Of a stretch of DNA of 64,000 nucleotides, positions 13,201-23,900 are shown in pieces. The notes below the pieces were generated by a model. The model saw only the letters and a list, made by a program, of their open reading frames with translations. It did no database searches and was not told where the DNA came from. A program made the translations under genes and the position numbers. The DNA is from Tubiluchus corallicola (Eukaryota > Priapulida > Priapulimorpha > Priapulimorphida > Tubiluchidae), in contig JAQGDQ010000524.1 of the NCBI GenBank assembly GCA_030141605.1, forward strand, positions 87,046 to 151,045. The letters run 5' to 3'. How positions within the stretch are numbered: position 1 is the first letter of the stretch; each line of letters begins with the position of its first letter.

Positions 13201-13503
13201 CAGAGTTTCAACACAGCCTGGAGAAACTTTGAAATTTATGAAAATCATAATCTGAGTAGTATGACTCTTTCATTTGTGTCTGTCACACATTAGCAGAAGG
13301 TGATGTAGAGACGTTACTAGAAAGAACCATACTACTCAGGCGCAACAAAAACTCACCAAGATGCTGTGACGCTGCCGACTGTTTGAGTTCGAATCCATCC
13401 GGAATCTGGACGACCTGGACGGCATCCTTCTCTGCTTCCGCTGAAGCCATTTTATAAGCAGAACTCAGCAGTGTAGACGACGCATGGAGTAACTGAGCAA
13501 CGC
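3713..13503 (-). CDS. PRDM2-like: PRDM2-like PR/SET-domain zinc-finger protein (5 exons)
   Basis: The exons are 13,357-13,503 (start ATG at 13,448-13,450), 12,096-12,202, 10,459-10,617, 9,819-9,906 and 3,713-7,242. All junctions are GT/AG, the phases agree (1, 0, 0, 1), and the joined frame is 1,326 codons. Residues ~15-133 form a PR/SET domain with the landmarks IPDGFEL, GIWTKRRI, FGPYKG, LDATD, NWLRHVN, EEQNL, IYYK and GEELLTW. This order matches the PRDM family, PRDM2 (RIZ) best from memory. Twelve C2H2 or C2HC fingers lie between residues ~302 and ~1,011. PLDLT at 733-737 fits a CtBP-binding motif. A basic AT-hook-like GGWPKGK motif occurs twice, near 1,182 and 1,280. PRDM proteins are nuclear DNA-binding regulators that recruit repressors or methylate histones. 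Family membership is firm; PRDM2 orthology is tentative. Confidence 0.85.
7486..7948. mobile_element. Tigger/pogo-like MITE in PRDM intron 4
   Basis: The left end is TA|CAGTCAACCTCGGGTATAA and the right end TTATATCCGAGGTTGACTA|TA, an inverted repeat of about 18 bp between TA dinucleotides. This is the pattern of mariner/pogo-superfamily MITEs. The interior has further ATAAGG blocks in both orientations and no transposase frame. Confidence 0.7.
8371..9313 (-). mobile_element. PIF/Harbinger-like element, internally deleted
   Basis: Inverted ends of about 40 bp enclose the element: GCTGCCAGGCCATAGAAACT on the left and its complement on the right. The flanking trinucleotides are TTA and TAA, close to the TWA target duplication of Harbinger elements. 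Subterminal copies of CATGAAGCATGAAG-type sequence repeat inside both ends. The minus strand carries a transposase fragment. The element lies in intron 4 of the PRDM2-like gene. Confidence 0.7.
8868..9173 (-). pseudogene. Harbinger transposase N-terminal fragment
   Basis: From ATG at 9,171-9,173 the frame gives MESSDEEDFL, an arginine-rich LRRRKRKRWRIW block, then YTRMSYKTYSTL, RRPIEAEQKL and TLRW before TAA. This order matches the region ahead of the DDE nuclease in HARBI1-type transposases (basic block, F.RMS....L, RPPI..E.RL..TLRF). Only about 101 residues remain and the catalytic domain is absent. A donor-like CAG|GTGGTA overlaps the end, so a lost second exon is possible. Confidence 0.65.
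9600..9708. mobile_element. Fragment of a pogo/Tigger-like element
   Basis: The right end reads CGTTAAGCGAAGACTTACTG followed by TA. Several CGCTTAACG-type blocks precede it. This resembles the ends of pogo/Tigger elements. No matching left end was found, so it is a truncated copy. Confidence 0.4.
9819..9906 (-). CDS. PRDM2-like: PRDM2-like gene, exon 4 (end of PR domain)
   Basis: The 88-bp exon runs from acceptor ATTCCAG to donor CAG|GTAAAC. It encodes DIHLGEELLTWF, the closing motif of PR/SET domains, then a basic tail (KPRRKSKKSSK) like the lysine/arginine-rich linker after the PR domain in PRDM2. It enters in phase 0 and leaves in phase 1, matching exon 5. Confidence 0.85.
10101..10420. 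repeat. Two tandem arrays: 110 bp x2 and 29 bp x4
   Basis: A 110-bp unit containing AGTAACTCGCAAG, GAGTTACTCACTGACAG and GTGTCGAG occurs twice from about 10,101. It is followed (10,325-10,420) by about four copies of a 29-bp unit with GTCCTCCCCCGAGAACAG. The 110-bp unit is related to the array at 48,930-49,470. Confidence 0.65.
10459..10617 (-). CDS. PRDM2-like: PRDM2-like gene, exon 3 (PR domain core)
   Basis: The 159-bp exon is 53 whole codons. It encodes LDATD, NWLRHVNCARYFEEQNL and IYYK, the best-conserved part of a PR domain. The acceptor follows a good pyrimidine tract and ends TTTTGAG; the donor is AAG|GTATAA. The opposite-strand open frame at 10,494-10,841 is its shadow. Confidence 0.9.
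10812..11340 (+). repeat. Dispersed repeat A, copy 1
   Basis: About 530 bp closely resemble 28,491-29,010 in the same orientation, from GGCGCCATTACATGACGTCA to GTTTTCTTGT. It lies in intron 2 of the PRDM2-like gene; copy 2 lies in intron 4 of the receptor gene. No coding capacity or clear terminal repeat was found, so the class is unknown. The plus-strand open frame 10,872-11,276 is not conserved in copy 2. Confidence 0.7.
11341..12095. other. PRDM2-like intron 2, remainder
   Basis: AT-rich intronic sequence with no recognised exon, RNA or element. An open frame starting at 11,955 overlaps exon 2 in antisense and is a shadow. Confidence 0.5.
12096..12202 (-). CDS. PRDM2-like: PRDM2-like gene, exon 2 (PR domain core)
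   Basis: The 107-bp exon lies between ATTACAG and GAG|GTAAAA. It encodes GIWTKRRISEG and FGPYKG and ends in VWE, the first half of a PR domain. It enters in phase 1 and leaves in phase 0, fitting exons 1 and 3. The 52-bp satellite begins about 20 bp upstream of its 3' splice site. Confidence 0.85.
12222..12742. repeat. 52-bp satellite, about 10 copies
   Basis: The unit contains AACTCATTATGATGTCTTGA and CTTTCTGAGGTCTTAAATTA. The first three copies read CTTCGACATT or CTTTGACATT and later ones CTTGAACATT; one copy has a short deletion. The array lies in PRDM intron 1, directly upstream of exon 2 in gene orientation. Confidence 0.9.
12743..13356. other. PRDM2-like intron 1, remainder
   Basis: AT-rich intron sequence between the 52-bp satellite and exon 1. 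No feature is recognised. The 61-codon frame at 12,867-13,052 has no support. Confidence 0.5.
13357..13503 (-). CDS. PRDM2-like: PRDM2-like gene, exon 1 (start of PR domain)
   Basis: The exon follows an acceptor at TTGTATTCAG and ends at the donor G|GTGAGT. The proposed start is the ATG at 13,448-13,450, in the strong context AAAATGG, giving MASAEAEKD and then IPDGFEL, the usual opening of a PR domain. The frame stays open upstream to the acceptor, so a start in an earlier exon cannot be excluded. The acceptor itself implies at least one more 5' exon. The exon ends in phase 1. Confidence 0.75.
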
Positions 13504-13603
13504 CTGAATACAAGCAACAATTTCCAATACAGAAGACACTTAACCTCGCTTGAATTATTTTATCAATAATCGTAACAAAATCGTCTCTAAAGCAAGCTGG
13601 TAT

Positions 13604-14398
13604 GCAGCATACAATTGTAGGGTCTTCTTGTAATGTAGTACGCAGCATACAATTGTAGGGTCTTCTTGTAATGTAGTACGCAGCATACAATTGTAGGGTA
13701 TTCTTGTAATGTAGTACGCAGCATACAATTGTAGGGTATTCTTGTAATGTAGTATGCAGCATACAATTGTAGGGTATTCTTGTAATGTAGTATGCAGCAT
13801 ACAATTGTAGGGTCTTCTTGTAATGTAGTACGCAGCATACAATTGTAGGGTATTCTTGTAATGTAGTATGCAGCATACAATTGTAGGGTATTCTTGTAAT
13901 GTAGTATGCAGCATACAATTGTGGGGTCTTCTTGTAATGTAGTACGCAGCATACAATTGTAGGGTATTCTTGTAATGTAGTACGCAGCATACAATTGTAG
14001 GGTATTCTTGTAATGTAGTAGGCAGCATACAATTGTGGGGTCTTCTTGTAATGTAGTACGCAGCATACAATTGTAGGGTATTCTTGTAATGTAGTACGCA
14101 GCATACAATTGTAGGGTATTCTTGTAATGTAGTAGGCAGCATACAATTGTGGGGTCTTCTTGTAATGTAGTACGCAGCATACAATTGTAGGGTATTCTTG
14201 TAATGTAGTACGCAGCATACAATTGTAGGGTATTCTTGTAATGTAGTAGGCAGCATACAATTGTGGGGTCTTCTTGTAATGTAGTACGCAGCATACAATT
14301 GTAGGGTATTCTTGTAATGTAGTACGCAGCGTACAATTGTAGGATCTGCTTGTAATGTAGTATGCAGCATACAATTGTGGGGTCTTCTTGTAATGTAG
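13604..14398. repeat. 38-bp minisatellite, about 21 copies, with 114-bp higher-order unit
   Basis: The unit contains GCATACAATTGTAGGG and CTTGTAATGTAGTA. Variants (GGTCTTC/GGTATTC and ACGCAGC/AGGCAGC/ATGCAGC) are ordered. From 13,920 to about 14,376 they repeat as a trimer of 114 bp, starting at 13,920, 14,034, 14,148 and 14,262. Since 38 is not a multiple of three and the unit has no minus-strand stop, all three minus frames stay open, producing spurious frames of 271-393 codons. Confidence 0.95.
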
Positions 14399-14399
14399 G

Positions 14400-14482
14400 T
14401 GGGGTTGTGGGGGTGGGGGTGGGTGTGTGTGTGTGCATGTGTGTGTGTGCGTGTGCGTGCGCATGTGCGTGTGTGTGTGCGT
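14400..14482. repeat. GT-rich microsatellite
   Basis: Imperfect (GT)n with GGGGTG and GCGTGC interruptions, directly next to the 38-bp minisatellite. Confidence 0.85.
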
Positions 14483-15304
<822 letters not shown>

Positions 15305-15582
15305 GAATGTAACTAATATTAAAACTCAATCACTACTGTTATTACGACAATGTATACAGTCTCCAGTGACTAGTTAATTATAATTCGTATTTCGATATTA
15401 CTGTATAATGAGTGGAACACAATCAAAATTGTTGACTATCATTATAACAATATAGGCTACATTATAACAGTATAGAAAAGGCTCTGTTAATATTAATTGT
15501 AATTCCAATTTCGATAATTTCTAAAATGTTCACTCATGTTGTAATAGCAAATTTTAACTGATGTCACTTTTCGCATCGAATA

Positions 15583-15693
15583 CGCATGCGCCACAATAAC
15601 AGACTTCCATAACTACAATCCGTAAAACAAGGAGGTCGCCAAAGCGAACAAGAAGGGCTACCACGAAGCTTCAAGGATGACCACAGGTAAAAG
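15583..15693 (+). promoter_or_regulatory. Candidate promoter and first exon
   Basis: CGCATGCGCC (15,583-15,592) fits the NRF1 consensus, common in animal promoters. About 85 bp downstream an ATG (15,677-15,679) is followed by a perfect donor, AAG|GTAAGT, at 15,693; a second donor-like CAG|GTAAAA lies at 15,686. This could be the start of a plus-strand transcript or a bidirectional promoter serving the PRDM gene. No downstream exon was recognised. Confidence 0.25.
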
Positions 15694-15882
15694 GTAAGTC
15701 TATGCTGATTCCATTCAAAGCTGGCAGAGCTGGAATAGAATTTCTTTGGTTTCGTTGTGTCTTATCGGCCACTTTTCTCCGGTTGTTTGTTTAAATAAAG
15801 CAGTTTGTTCGTTTTCCTAACACTTTTGTAAAGCAGCAATTACTTTTGTGAAACTAATAGGAAAAGGTTATTCAGGGAAAAA

Positions 15883-16465
15883 ACGATGACGATGACGATG
15901 ACAATGAAGGCGACGACGACAACAATGATGATGATGACCATGATGATGATGATGACGACCAGGATGATAATGACGGCGATGACGACAAATGGCAGATCCA
16001 TAGTACACAGATCTACGATGATGATGACGATGATGATAACGACGACTACAATGATGATGATGACCATGATGATGATGATGCCTATGATGATGACGAAGAT
16101 GACCATGACGATGATGACGATGATGATAATGACCACATGATGACAAATGGCAGACCCATAGTATACAGATCTACGATGATGATGATGATGATGATGATGA
16201 CGACGACGACGATGCTGACCTTGATGATAATGATGAGGATGATAATGACCATGACGATTATGACAATGATGATGATGATGACCGCGATGATGATGATGAT
16301 GATGATAACCATGATAATAATGATGATGATGATGATGCCTATGATGATGACAAATGGCAGACCCATAATACACTGGTCTACGATGATGATGACGTTGACG
16401 AAGACAATAACAATGATAATGATGATAACAATAATAATAATTACACTAATGATAGTAATAGTAAT
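15883..16465. repeat. GAT-rich tract with interspersed 35-bp segment
   Basis: Degenerate (GATGAT/GATGAC)n. A segment beginning GACAAATGGCAGACCCATAG and ending near TCTACGATG recurs three times, near 15,985, 16,140 and 16,348, so the tract grew partly by duplication of larger blocks. The long open frames on both strands are translated repeats. Confidence 0.9.
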
Positions 16466-16589
16466 TTCGTTCAGGACAAAGTCAAGGGGTAACACGTTAA
16501 TCAACTCAATAATTATTTCCAAAGTGATCCGGATATTTATTGCCAGCATGTTACTCTGATAACCCGAATGCTTGATCAAAGAAACAGCA

Positions 16590-16690
16590 ATACTATAAAC
16601 TGTGGTATGGGAATTGAACCTGCGACCTCCAGGATAGGAAATGAACATTCTACAACGTACACACGTAGTTGTGTAATCGCCCCAATTATG
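16590..16690 (-). repeat. Possible tRNA-derived SINE fragment
   Basis: The minus strand has GGTTCAATTCCC (complement of 16,609-16,620), a good B box, preceded by CTGGAGGTCGCA as in a tRNA T arm. The A-box region is poor. This fits a decayed tRNA-derived SINE or tRNA relic, not a working tRNA. Confidence 0.35.
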
Positions 16691-16868
16691 TAATTTGTAA
16701 ATGAATTTATCAAAGTTCAAGCGCCACATTTCTATCATCAAAGCATTATAATAGGTGTAGTTACGACTATGTGAAATTGGCTTCAAATTAATGTTATTAG
16801 CAAATTATACGTGTACACTGACCCACTTAAAAGTTTATTATGTACTTTTAAATTTAGGTCAAAAAGAA

Positions 16869-17235
16869 AATGAGAGTAAGGACCTCAGAAAGAGGAAGGA
16901 GGAGAGAGAGGGAAAGAGGCAGAGAGGGAGAGAGAGGGAGGGGGAGAGAAGAAGAAAGAAGAGAGGGAGAGAGGGAGGGGAGAGGAGGAAGAGAGAGGGG
17001 GAGAGAGGAAGAGGGAGAGGGAGAGAGAGAGGGGGGAGGGAGGGGGAGAGAAAGAGAAAGAGGGGGAAAGAGAGAGGGGGAGGGAGGGAGACAGGGAGAG
17101 GGAGAAAGAGGAACAGAGAGAAAGAGAGATGGAGGGATGGTGGTAGACAAAGAGAGAGAGAGAGAAAGGTGAAGAAAGAAAGAGGGAGGAAGAAAGAGAG
17201 AAAGAAAGAGAAGAGAGAGAGAGAGAGAGATACCA
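16869..17235. repeat. GA-rich microsatellite tract
   Basis: Imperfect (GA)n/(GGGA)n purine tract. Open frames on both strands are arginine/glutamate or serine/leucine repeats and are not genes. Confidence 0.95.
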
Positions 17236-18837
17236 CAGGGGGAAAGGGAGGGAGAAAGGGGGAGATAGAAATGGAAGAAAAAATCACCCAATCAAAAGCA
17301 CTGAATCAAACATACATTGATTTCGAAGGTCACAGTGAATTGCATTCTACACGAAAATTTGGCTCTGGCTTCATCAAACAAATATGGAACTTAATAAAGG
17401 GCTCAACAAAGAGTATGAACAGTGGTAAGAAGTCGTTTGCTTAAGATTAAGTAATAATCTAATAAATAAACGGTATCTGCGATTAGGTAATACTAATAGA
17501 CAGAAATGACTTTTTTCGATTTGTTAGAAGATCAAATTAAACAGTTTGGAATCATAAAACATTAATTAATTACAAACTACTCGAAATACAAGCTAGCTAA
17601 CATCATTTCTGTAAAAGTTACACCCTTTTTCAAAATTTTAAGCCTCGTACAAACTTCCGTAATTGGCTTTGTGTCAACTAATTAGTCTACCTGCCTCGCA
17701 TAAGTTTACCTGTTAGTTCACTGAAAAACTCGGGCCACTTTATTCTGCCTTACGTGCACAAAAAAAACTAATTTATTGCCTAGATTCCACTAAACGTACT
17801 TGCTGACGCAAAGCTATTTTTAACCCAAGTTACGCTCATAACCTACTTACATATTATAATGAGTTGGCGTTGTTGTGTAACGCGTTGTCAAAGTCCCTAC
17901 CTGTGAATCGTAACAAAAACACAACAACCGATTTCCAAACGTTCACTGCACGCTACGAACTATACATACCTATCAACAATTAGCAACGTTAATTAAGAAA
18001 AGTTAACCCCTGTCTGATAACTCAAAACGAATAATTACGACTTGAACACGTATCGTAAATGCAGTTAGTCCGTCTACGCGATTCACAAGCCGAAGCAAAT
18101 GGCGGCTCAGTGTGTACTAGTGAATGTGGGTCACGTGCACGAACAACTCACACCGCGACTGAGCCAGATGATCGTACAGTGGAGAAAGCAGCGCTGTTAC
18201 TGTGTTGCACTCGGCTATGTTGAAATAGAACGTGTAATAAACTCGCACAGAGATTCAGACACACTGGATTTACTATTCGTGTGTATGTAGAGTGTAGACG
18301 GTGCTGAGAATTCAAAGTCTAAGACACAGGCTGTTTGTTTACACACGCAGAATCAGAAAAATTCACTGTAGACCTAGACAAATACGGCAGACATGAGTTT
18401 GCAATAATTTGCTCAATTTTTACCTTGAATTCTTTAGTATTAATTCTTTCTTGGGGGTAATTCTTTTTTTGGTCTTACCGAAGTATCAAATAATGACTGG
18501 TTGACGTGTCACGATGACGTACGAAGATGACTAAACTTTACACAATGTTGTGCTTGGTGATGCATTAGCAAGTAACAAAAAAGAAAGCACAAACTATGAA
18601 GATTTTAGTCGACTGTTAAACGTCATCATAACGTGTCACTTTTTTGTAAAAAATCCAGAAGTTGAGAACGAAGGTTTGAGTAGCAAATGTTTGCGACGAA
18701 ATTGGCCTTCGCAAAACAAACAAAACACGAAATAAAAAACATGACAAAGACAAATATGTTTTAAAAACATGTTCTGTAAATTTTAATGCTAATTATGAAG
18801 TTACGTGCCTTAATTTTAAAGCATAACTGGACCCATA
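17236..18837. other. Low-GC stretch with a possible minus-strand promoter
   Basis: No exon is supported. Near 18,090-18,140 the minus strand has GCCGCCATTTG (a YY1-like site) and CACGTG at 18,133-18,138. A donor-like CAG|GTAGGG follows at 17,901 on the minus strand. This could be the distal promoter and untranslated first exon of the PRDM2-like gene, but that is speculative. The plus-strand frame at 18,099-18,290 starts at the same ATGGCGG and has no recognised family. Confidence 0.25.
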
Positions 18838-19390
18838 GTCAAACTGTAGGTCAAAAAAATCTGCTCTTTAAAATACTGAAAGCAAATATAGTATTTTTTC
18901 AAAAATGACTTACGTCAAAGAATTATTACCACACAAACACAATTTCACGTTTGTGCCATTAGTTCTTCGCTGTTACACAAAAAAACACACTGCACAAAAA
19001 CATGTGCTGTACCTCTCAATTAAGATGTGTTAATTTGTGACGAACTGCATACGTGAGCACAGTGGCAAATTTGAATTTTGAATATTTATTTTATTTATCC
19101 TAAAACTTGCCTATTTTAGTACAACATACTGGAAATCTTATTTTCTGCTTCAATTTTCGTTTTCGCAAACACGTACAACACGCTCGTAGAATTTTTTCCG
19201 TTGAAAATTATGTTAGTTTGTGATGTCATCAATTGTTCGACTCGCCCGTCGTTAATTAAGCTTTTAATCTATTATTTTATTATCAGAGATGCTTTTGCAG
19301 TATTATTGGTGTTAAAATGTATACTTTTTACCATACTTGATAGTGGGATAGTGAGGTAGTATATGAAAAATCATCCTGTATTCTTTTAAT
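18838..19390 (+). repeat. Dispersed repeat B, copy 1
   Basis: It shares long blocks with 62,340-63,010: TTTTTTCAAAAATGACTTAC, GAAAATTATGTTAGTTTGTG, CTCGCCCGTCGTTAATTAAG and an end like ATGAAAAATCATCCTGT. Related sequence forms both arms of the foldback at 20,947-21,989. No coding capacity; the family looks like a DNA-transposon derivative. Confidence 0.6.
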
Positions 19391-20347
19391 ATCCTACAGC
19401 AAATAGATAAAACCATAAAATTTATCAAAAACGAAATAGAAATTAAATAACATGCAAGCTGATATATAATGACTCTCAACAAAGGTGCAAATGGGAAAAA
19501 TTTAAACACCCAGGAGAAATACAGAACTTCCGTGCGTTTTAAATTTTCTAAAAGCAAATTTTAATCAATTGCACAATCACGAAACCTTTAGTTAGCCCTA
19601 GCGGTTAAAATTCGTCTTAATTCCATTAACTTTTGATTTTAAAGTCTTCTTAAAATACTCATTTTGTAATGGAAATAATTGCAAAAAATGAAAGGGCTAA
19701 AAAACTTATAAACTTTGTCACCAATTAGCCACACTTTTAAACGCGGGCTACAATTTAATAAGGGGTTGTAAATAGTTTGAAGCAATTCTACTTTTCCAAG
19801 TAACGCGGCCATTTTGGTACTCGTTACAGTAGCATCGGTGATGTGAACGATTTTGCAAGGTCATTACAGAAAATGAGGAGGGCAGCTCGTAGGTGAACCA
19901 GCTGCTGAGAGGGAATGATTTCAGAACGCGAATCAAGGTAAATTCTAGCAGGTATCTAGTACCGCTGTGTTTATAGGAATACCGAGTTTCTTTTATTTCA
20001 TTTTACTTCATTGCTGTTTTATTTAGGCAAATATCATTATTACATGCTAATTGTATATTTCATCACTGCACACAATGAAAATACTGTGAACAGTAATAGT
20101 TACTGTGATATATAAATAAATAAATATATAAATATATATATATATCATTAATTGATAGATTGCAATTTTATTTCATAAGAAATAGTCATTATAAAATGCA
20201 ATACACGAAACCTGTCTACACAAACAATACATACGTATTACATAATACACATGCACACATCTTAACTAAAATTTAATGACTAAAATAAAGATTTAACTAA
20301 CTGCACACACGCACGCACACATACATGCACACACACGCGTGCGCGCG

Positions 20348-20380
<33 letters not shown>

Positions 20381-20946
20381 TCACACATACACACATAGAA
20401 GCACACGATTATCTTACATTAGTATAATTACATTCACACAATAAATATAAATTAGTCAATACTTAGATTGAGATACAATCAATAAAAATATTAATTTAAA
20501 ACATTAGTTGTCAAGTAATAAAATCCTTAAGGCTACAAAGGAGAATCGACCTCCATTTCGAAGTATAATACAATGAACATATATCACAATCTACAATCAA
20601 TCAATTTGATGTACACATTTTAACTATTTTAACAAGATATTATAAGTCGATTTCTAAAAGAAACTGCGTATATGCTTACGCATAATTCCTGCGCAAAATG
20701 CGAAATTCCTCGGTAATATTCATATAATGTTTATTTCTGTTCATTTGTCTGTATAATGCGTAACTACCACGACCGGAAATGCTTTTACGGATATTAAATT
20801 TTCAAGCACATGTGCTGACTTTTCCATTATGAGTCATCATGACGCACTCCTGACAGGAAGCAAAAGCTAAGCAGTATCATTGACTTTTTATAATTCAAAA
20901 AATAAGTGCTTTCCATAGGATGAGTCCATAAAATTCATTTAGTTAA
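19391..20946. other. AT-rich repeats, CA microsatellite, no gene
   Basis: Holds an imperfect (CA)n tract at about 20,303-20,398. A segment near 20,060-20,105 (AATACTGTGAACAGTAATAG) recurs near 31,503 and, degenerately, near 21,680, suggesting remains of one repeat family. No exon is recognised. Confidence 0.5.
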
Positions 20947-21989
20947 AGGAAGACTGGATGATTTTTCATACACCACCCCATTTTCAAGTTCGATAAAAAG
21001 TATACATTTTGACACCATTAATACTGCAAAAGCGTTTCTAATAATTAAATAATAGATTTAAAACTTAATTAATAGTTTATTAATTAATTAATTATTAATT
21101 AAAACTTAATAGCCGTGCAAGCCCAACTATTTATGACATCACAAACTAACATAATTTTCAACTGCTAACATGTTCCACGAGCGTGTTGCACGTGTTTACT
21201 AAAGTGAAAATGGAAGTTCAGTGCTACTATAAGACATTCATTGTGTTGTACTAAAGCCAGGCAAGTTTTAAGATGAAAATAAAAATTTCAAATTTACCGC
21301 TATGCTCACGCATAAGTTGTCAAACGTATGTAGTTCATCACAAACTAACACATCTGAACTGAGATCTACAACACCTGTTTTTTGTGCAATGCATTTCAAT
21401 TTTAAGTGTTAACTAATGAATTTATTTGTATTTTTGAACTAACTATCTATGTTATATCACAAGTATATATTATAATAATACTTTTGTATAATTAATAGAA
21501 TGAGGTACATTGATAATTATTTCAGTTATGGCTTCTGTACTTTGTGAGCTATGTATATTTCAATTGTAAGTGTTAACTAATGAATTACTTGTGTTTTTGG
21601 AACTAAATATCTATCTAACTATATTCTTGATAACCAGTTGTATCTATCTGTTCTCAACTAAATCGTATTTGTTACACAGTGGAAAAACTTCGATCAGTAA
21701 TATTACTGCATGTTAATCCACTTAAAAAAATAAACTTCATATATCTTACAGTAATACTGCACTTCAATTTTCTCTTTCACTAACACGTGCAACACGCTCG
21801 TGGAATTTTTACTGTTGAGAATTATGTTAGTTTGTGACGTCGTAAATAGCTGTGCTCGCCCGCCGTGAATTAAGCTTTTAATTAATATTTAATTATCAGA
21901 AACGCTTTTGCAATATTAATCGTGTTAAAATGTATACTTTTTATCGTTCTTGGAAAGGGGTAGTGTATGAAAAATCATTCTGTCTTCTT
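20947..21989. mobile_element. piggyBac-like foldback element with long inverted arms
   Basis: TTAA flanks both sides (20,943-20,946 and 21,990-21,993). The left end AGGAAGACTGGATGATTTTT and the complement of the right end (AAGAAGACAGAATGATTTTT) match at 17 of 20 positions. Similarity continues inward for some 300-400 bp, including GTATACATTTT and AACATAATTTTCAAC blocks. The loop holds direct duplicates around 21,400 and 21,560. No transposase. The arms match repeat B at 18,838 and 62,340. Confidence 0.55.
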
Positions 21990-22799
21990 TTAATTTTATT
22001 ACGATGAATGGTGGATTTTTATTCTTCGAAATTTTTTTATCTGAATTTAATGATTTACTTCAATGTTTTTAGCTTCTTAACTTTATTTAAAAAGTTTGAA
22101 TTTTCTTTAAAAATAGGCGGGAGAGCAAAACTTGGGTGACTGAATGCCCTGAATTCAATTAATTTCGAATTTCTGACGCAAACGAATACTCAATTGAGTT
22201 TAGTAGCAATTTTCTAAATGTATGTAATTTTACTTTAATATCGAAAACAAGAACAAGTAATTAAAATATGCGCATAATTATTGATGAATATTTTTTACAA
22301 TGATGGTACTTACAATGACGATGTAACAGGAATAATTAGTAATAAATTTAATTAGTTTAATTAGTAACAAGATTATGTTTAGTAATAAAGATTTACTGGT
22401 CTATTATGAGAGACCTACTTGTTAGTTCAACCTTTTAGTAAAGAGAAAATTACAATAAGATTAAATTACAACTTGATTACATTAAATGTATACGTCAAGT
22501 CTAATACAGAAATACTTTAGATGTTCCTATTATACTGTTTCCATGGTCATCCTTGATAATGCACAAAGGAAGAGCATAGTGATTTTCAAGGCTATGTGAC
22601 TCCTGGCTAGCTAGGCCTTTGCACAGAAAAATCACTATATGGATCTATGAAAGAAGCCTAATTCAGCTAATTACATGGTCATTTTGGCACGATGCCAGCT
22701 ATACTATAGAGTTGAATGATTATGACATTGGTAATTGATTACGATGCAAATTTAACACTACGTTTACATTCAAGAACAGAGGGCAGATCCATGCAAACC
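21990..22799. other. No recognised feature
   Basis: AT-rich sequence without a supported exon, RNA gene or defined repeat. Confidence 0.45.
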
Positions 22800-22950
22800 G
22801 GGTGAAAAACACCTTAAGTCGACATATGCCTTACTGGCGTAGTTATCGACACCCGCATACCATTTTTATGTCTTTGTATGACTCGGAGATGAACCTGCAA
22901 CCTCCCGTGTAGGAAGCGAGCACGCTACCACTGAGCTACACTTCCCGTTA
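22800..22950 (-). repeat. tRNA-derived SINE
   Basis: The minus strand reads GTGTAGCTCAGTGGTAGCGT (A-box region, 22,921-22,940) and GGTTCATCTCCGA (B box, 22,883-22,895) with tRNA-like spacing, then a non-tRNA body to about 22,800. Both Pol III promoter boxes look largely intact. The sequence after the B box does not close a tRNA acceptor stem, so a SINE is more likely than a tRNA gene. Confidence 0.6.
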
Positions 22951-23034
22951 TCATATATTATTTTGGCTTGTATAGTAATATTTATAATAATGTAATAATA
23001 ATAACATTTCTCAAGATTTAGTCTTTGTATAGAA

Positions 23035-23335
23035 ATTGTCCCCACGGTACTGGATCAGCCATGCTTTGAATATAGACGATCTAGTCTTTGTATACATATT
23101 GACCCCACGGTACTGGATCTGCCCGCTTTCAATATGGACGATCTAGTCCTTCTATAGGTACTCAAACCATGATGCTGGATCAGCCACGCCTTGAATATGG
23201 ACGCTTTAGTCTTTGCATAGGTATTGACCACACAGTACTGGATCAGCCACAGTTCGAATATTGACGATTTAGTCCTCGTATAAGTTTTAACACCACGACT
23301 TTGGATCCGCCGAGCTTTGAACTTGACGGTGTTTG
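23035..23335. repeat. About 62-bp tandem repeat, five copies
   Basis: Units contain GGTACTGGATCAGCCA, TTTGAATATGGACGAT and TAGTCTTTGTATA. Copies are 75-90% alike by eye. The 109-codon minus-strand frame is a translation of this array. Confidence 0.8.
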
Positions 23336-23510
23336 TTGACTGTAGGCACCGGTAAGAAGCTTGGCTTCTTATTGCCGTTAACAAAACTAAGGTCTGGCTT
23401 CACAACTGTATAATAATCACATCTTCATTGAGGAGATGTAACAAAACAGAGGCGCCGCTAAAACGTAAAATTTTTACTCTTCAGCTGCTAATTCTGCAAG
23501 AGCGCTTTAA

Positions 23511-23634
<124 letters not shown>

Positions 23635-23659
23635 GGAGACCGTGGAGACAGATTGAATT

Positions 23660-23900
23660 GTATAAGTTATTCCGGAATTGATTGACCTCTGACCCCTGGG
23701 TCACGGGTTTAAATGCTACAAGTTACCACTTTATTATAAAGTGCAATTCCTATGCGTCCAAACAAACCCCTCACTTAACCCCTAATCATGACTGTACAAC
23801 AGTAAATGAAAGGTCCCAATGAGACAAGTTATTCCGGGATTGGTTGACCTCTGACCCCTGGGTCACGGGTTTAAATATTACAAGTTTCCGTTTTATGCAA
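23660..23900. repeat. Two-copy repeat, about 161-bp spacing
   Basis: TTGACCTCTGACCCCTGGGT followed by CACGGGTTTAAAT occurs near 23,680 and 23,845, in both cases after AGTTATTCCGG(A/G)ATTG. CACGGGTTTAAAT is loosely B-box-like, but no A box was found. Confidence 0.6.

Noticed and set aside
22880-22950. Functional tRNA gene on the minus strand
   Set aside because: A and B boxes are present, but the acceptor stem does not close and the homology runs into a SINE-like body.
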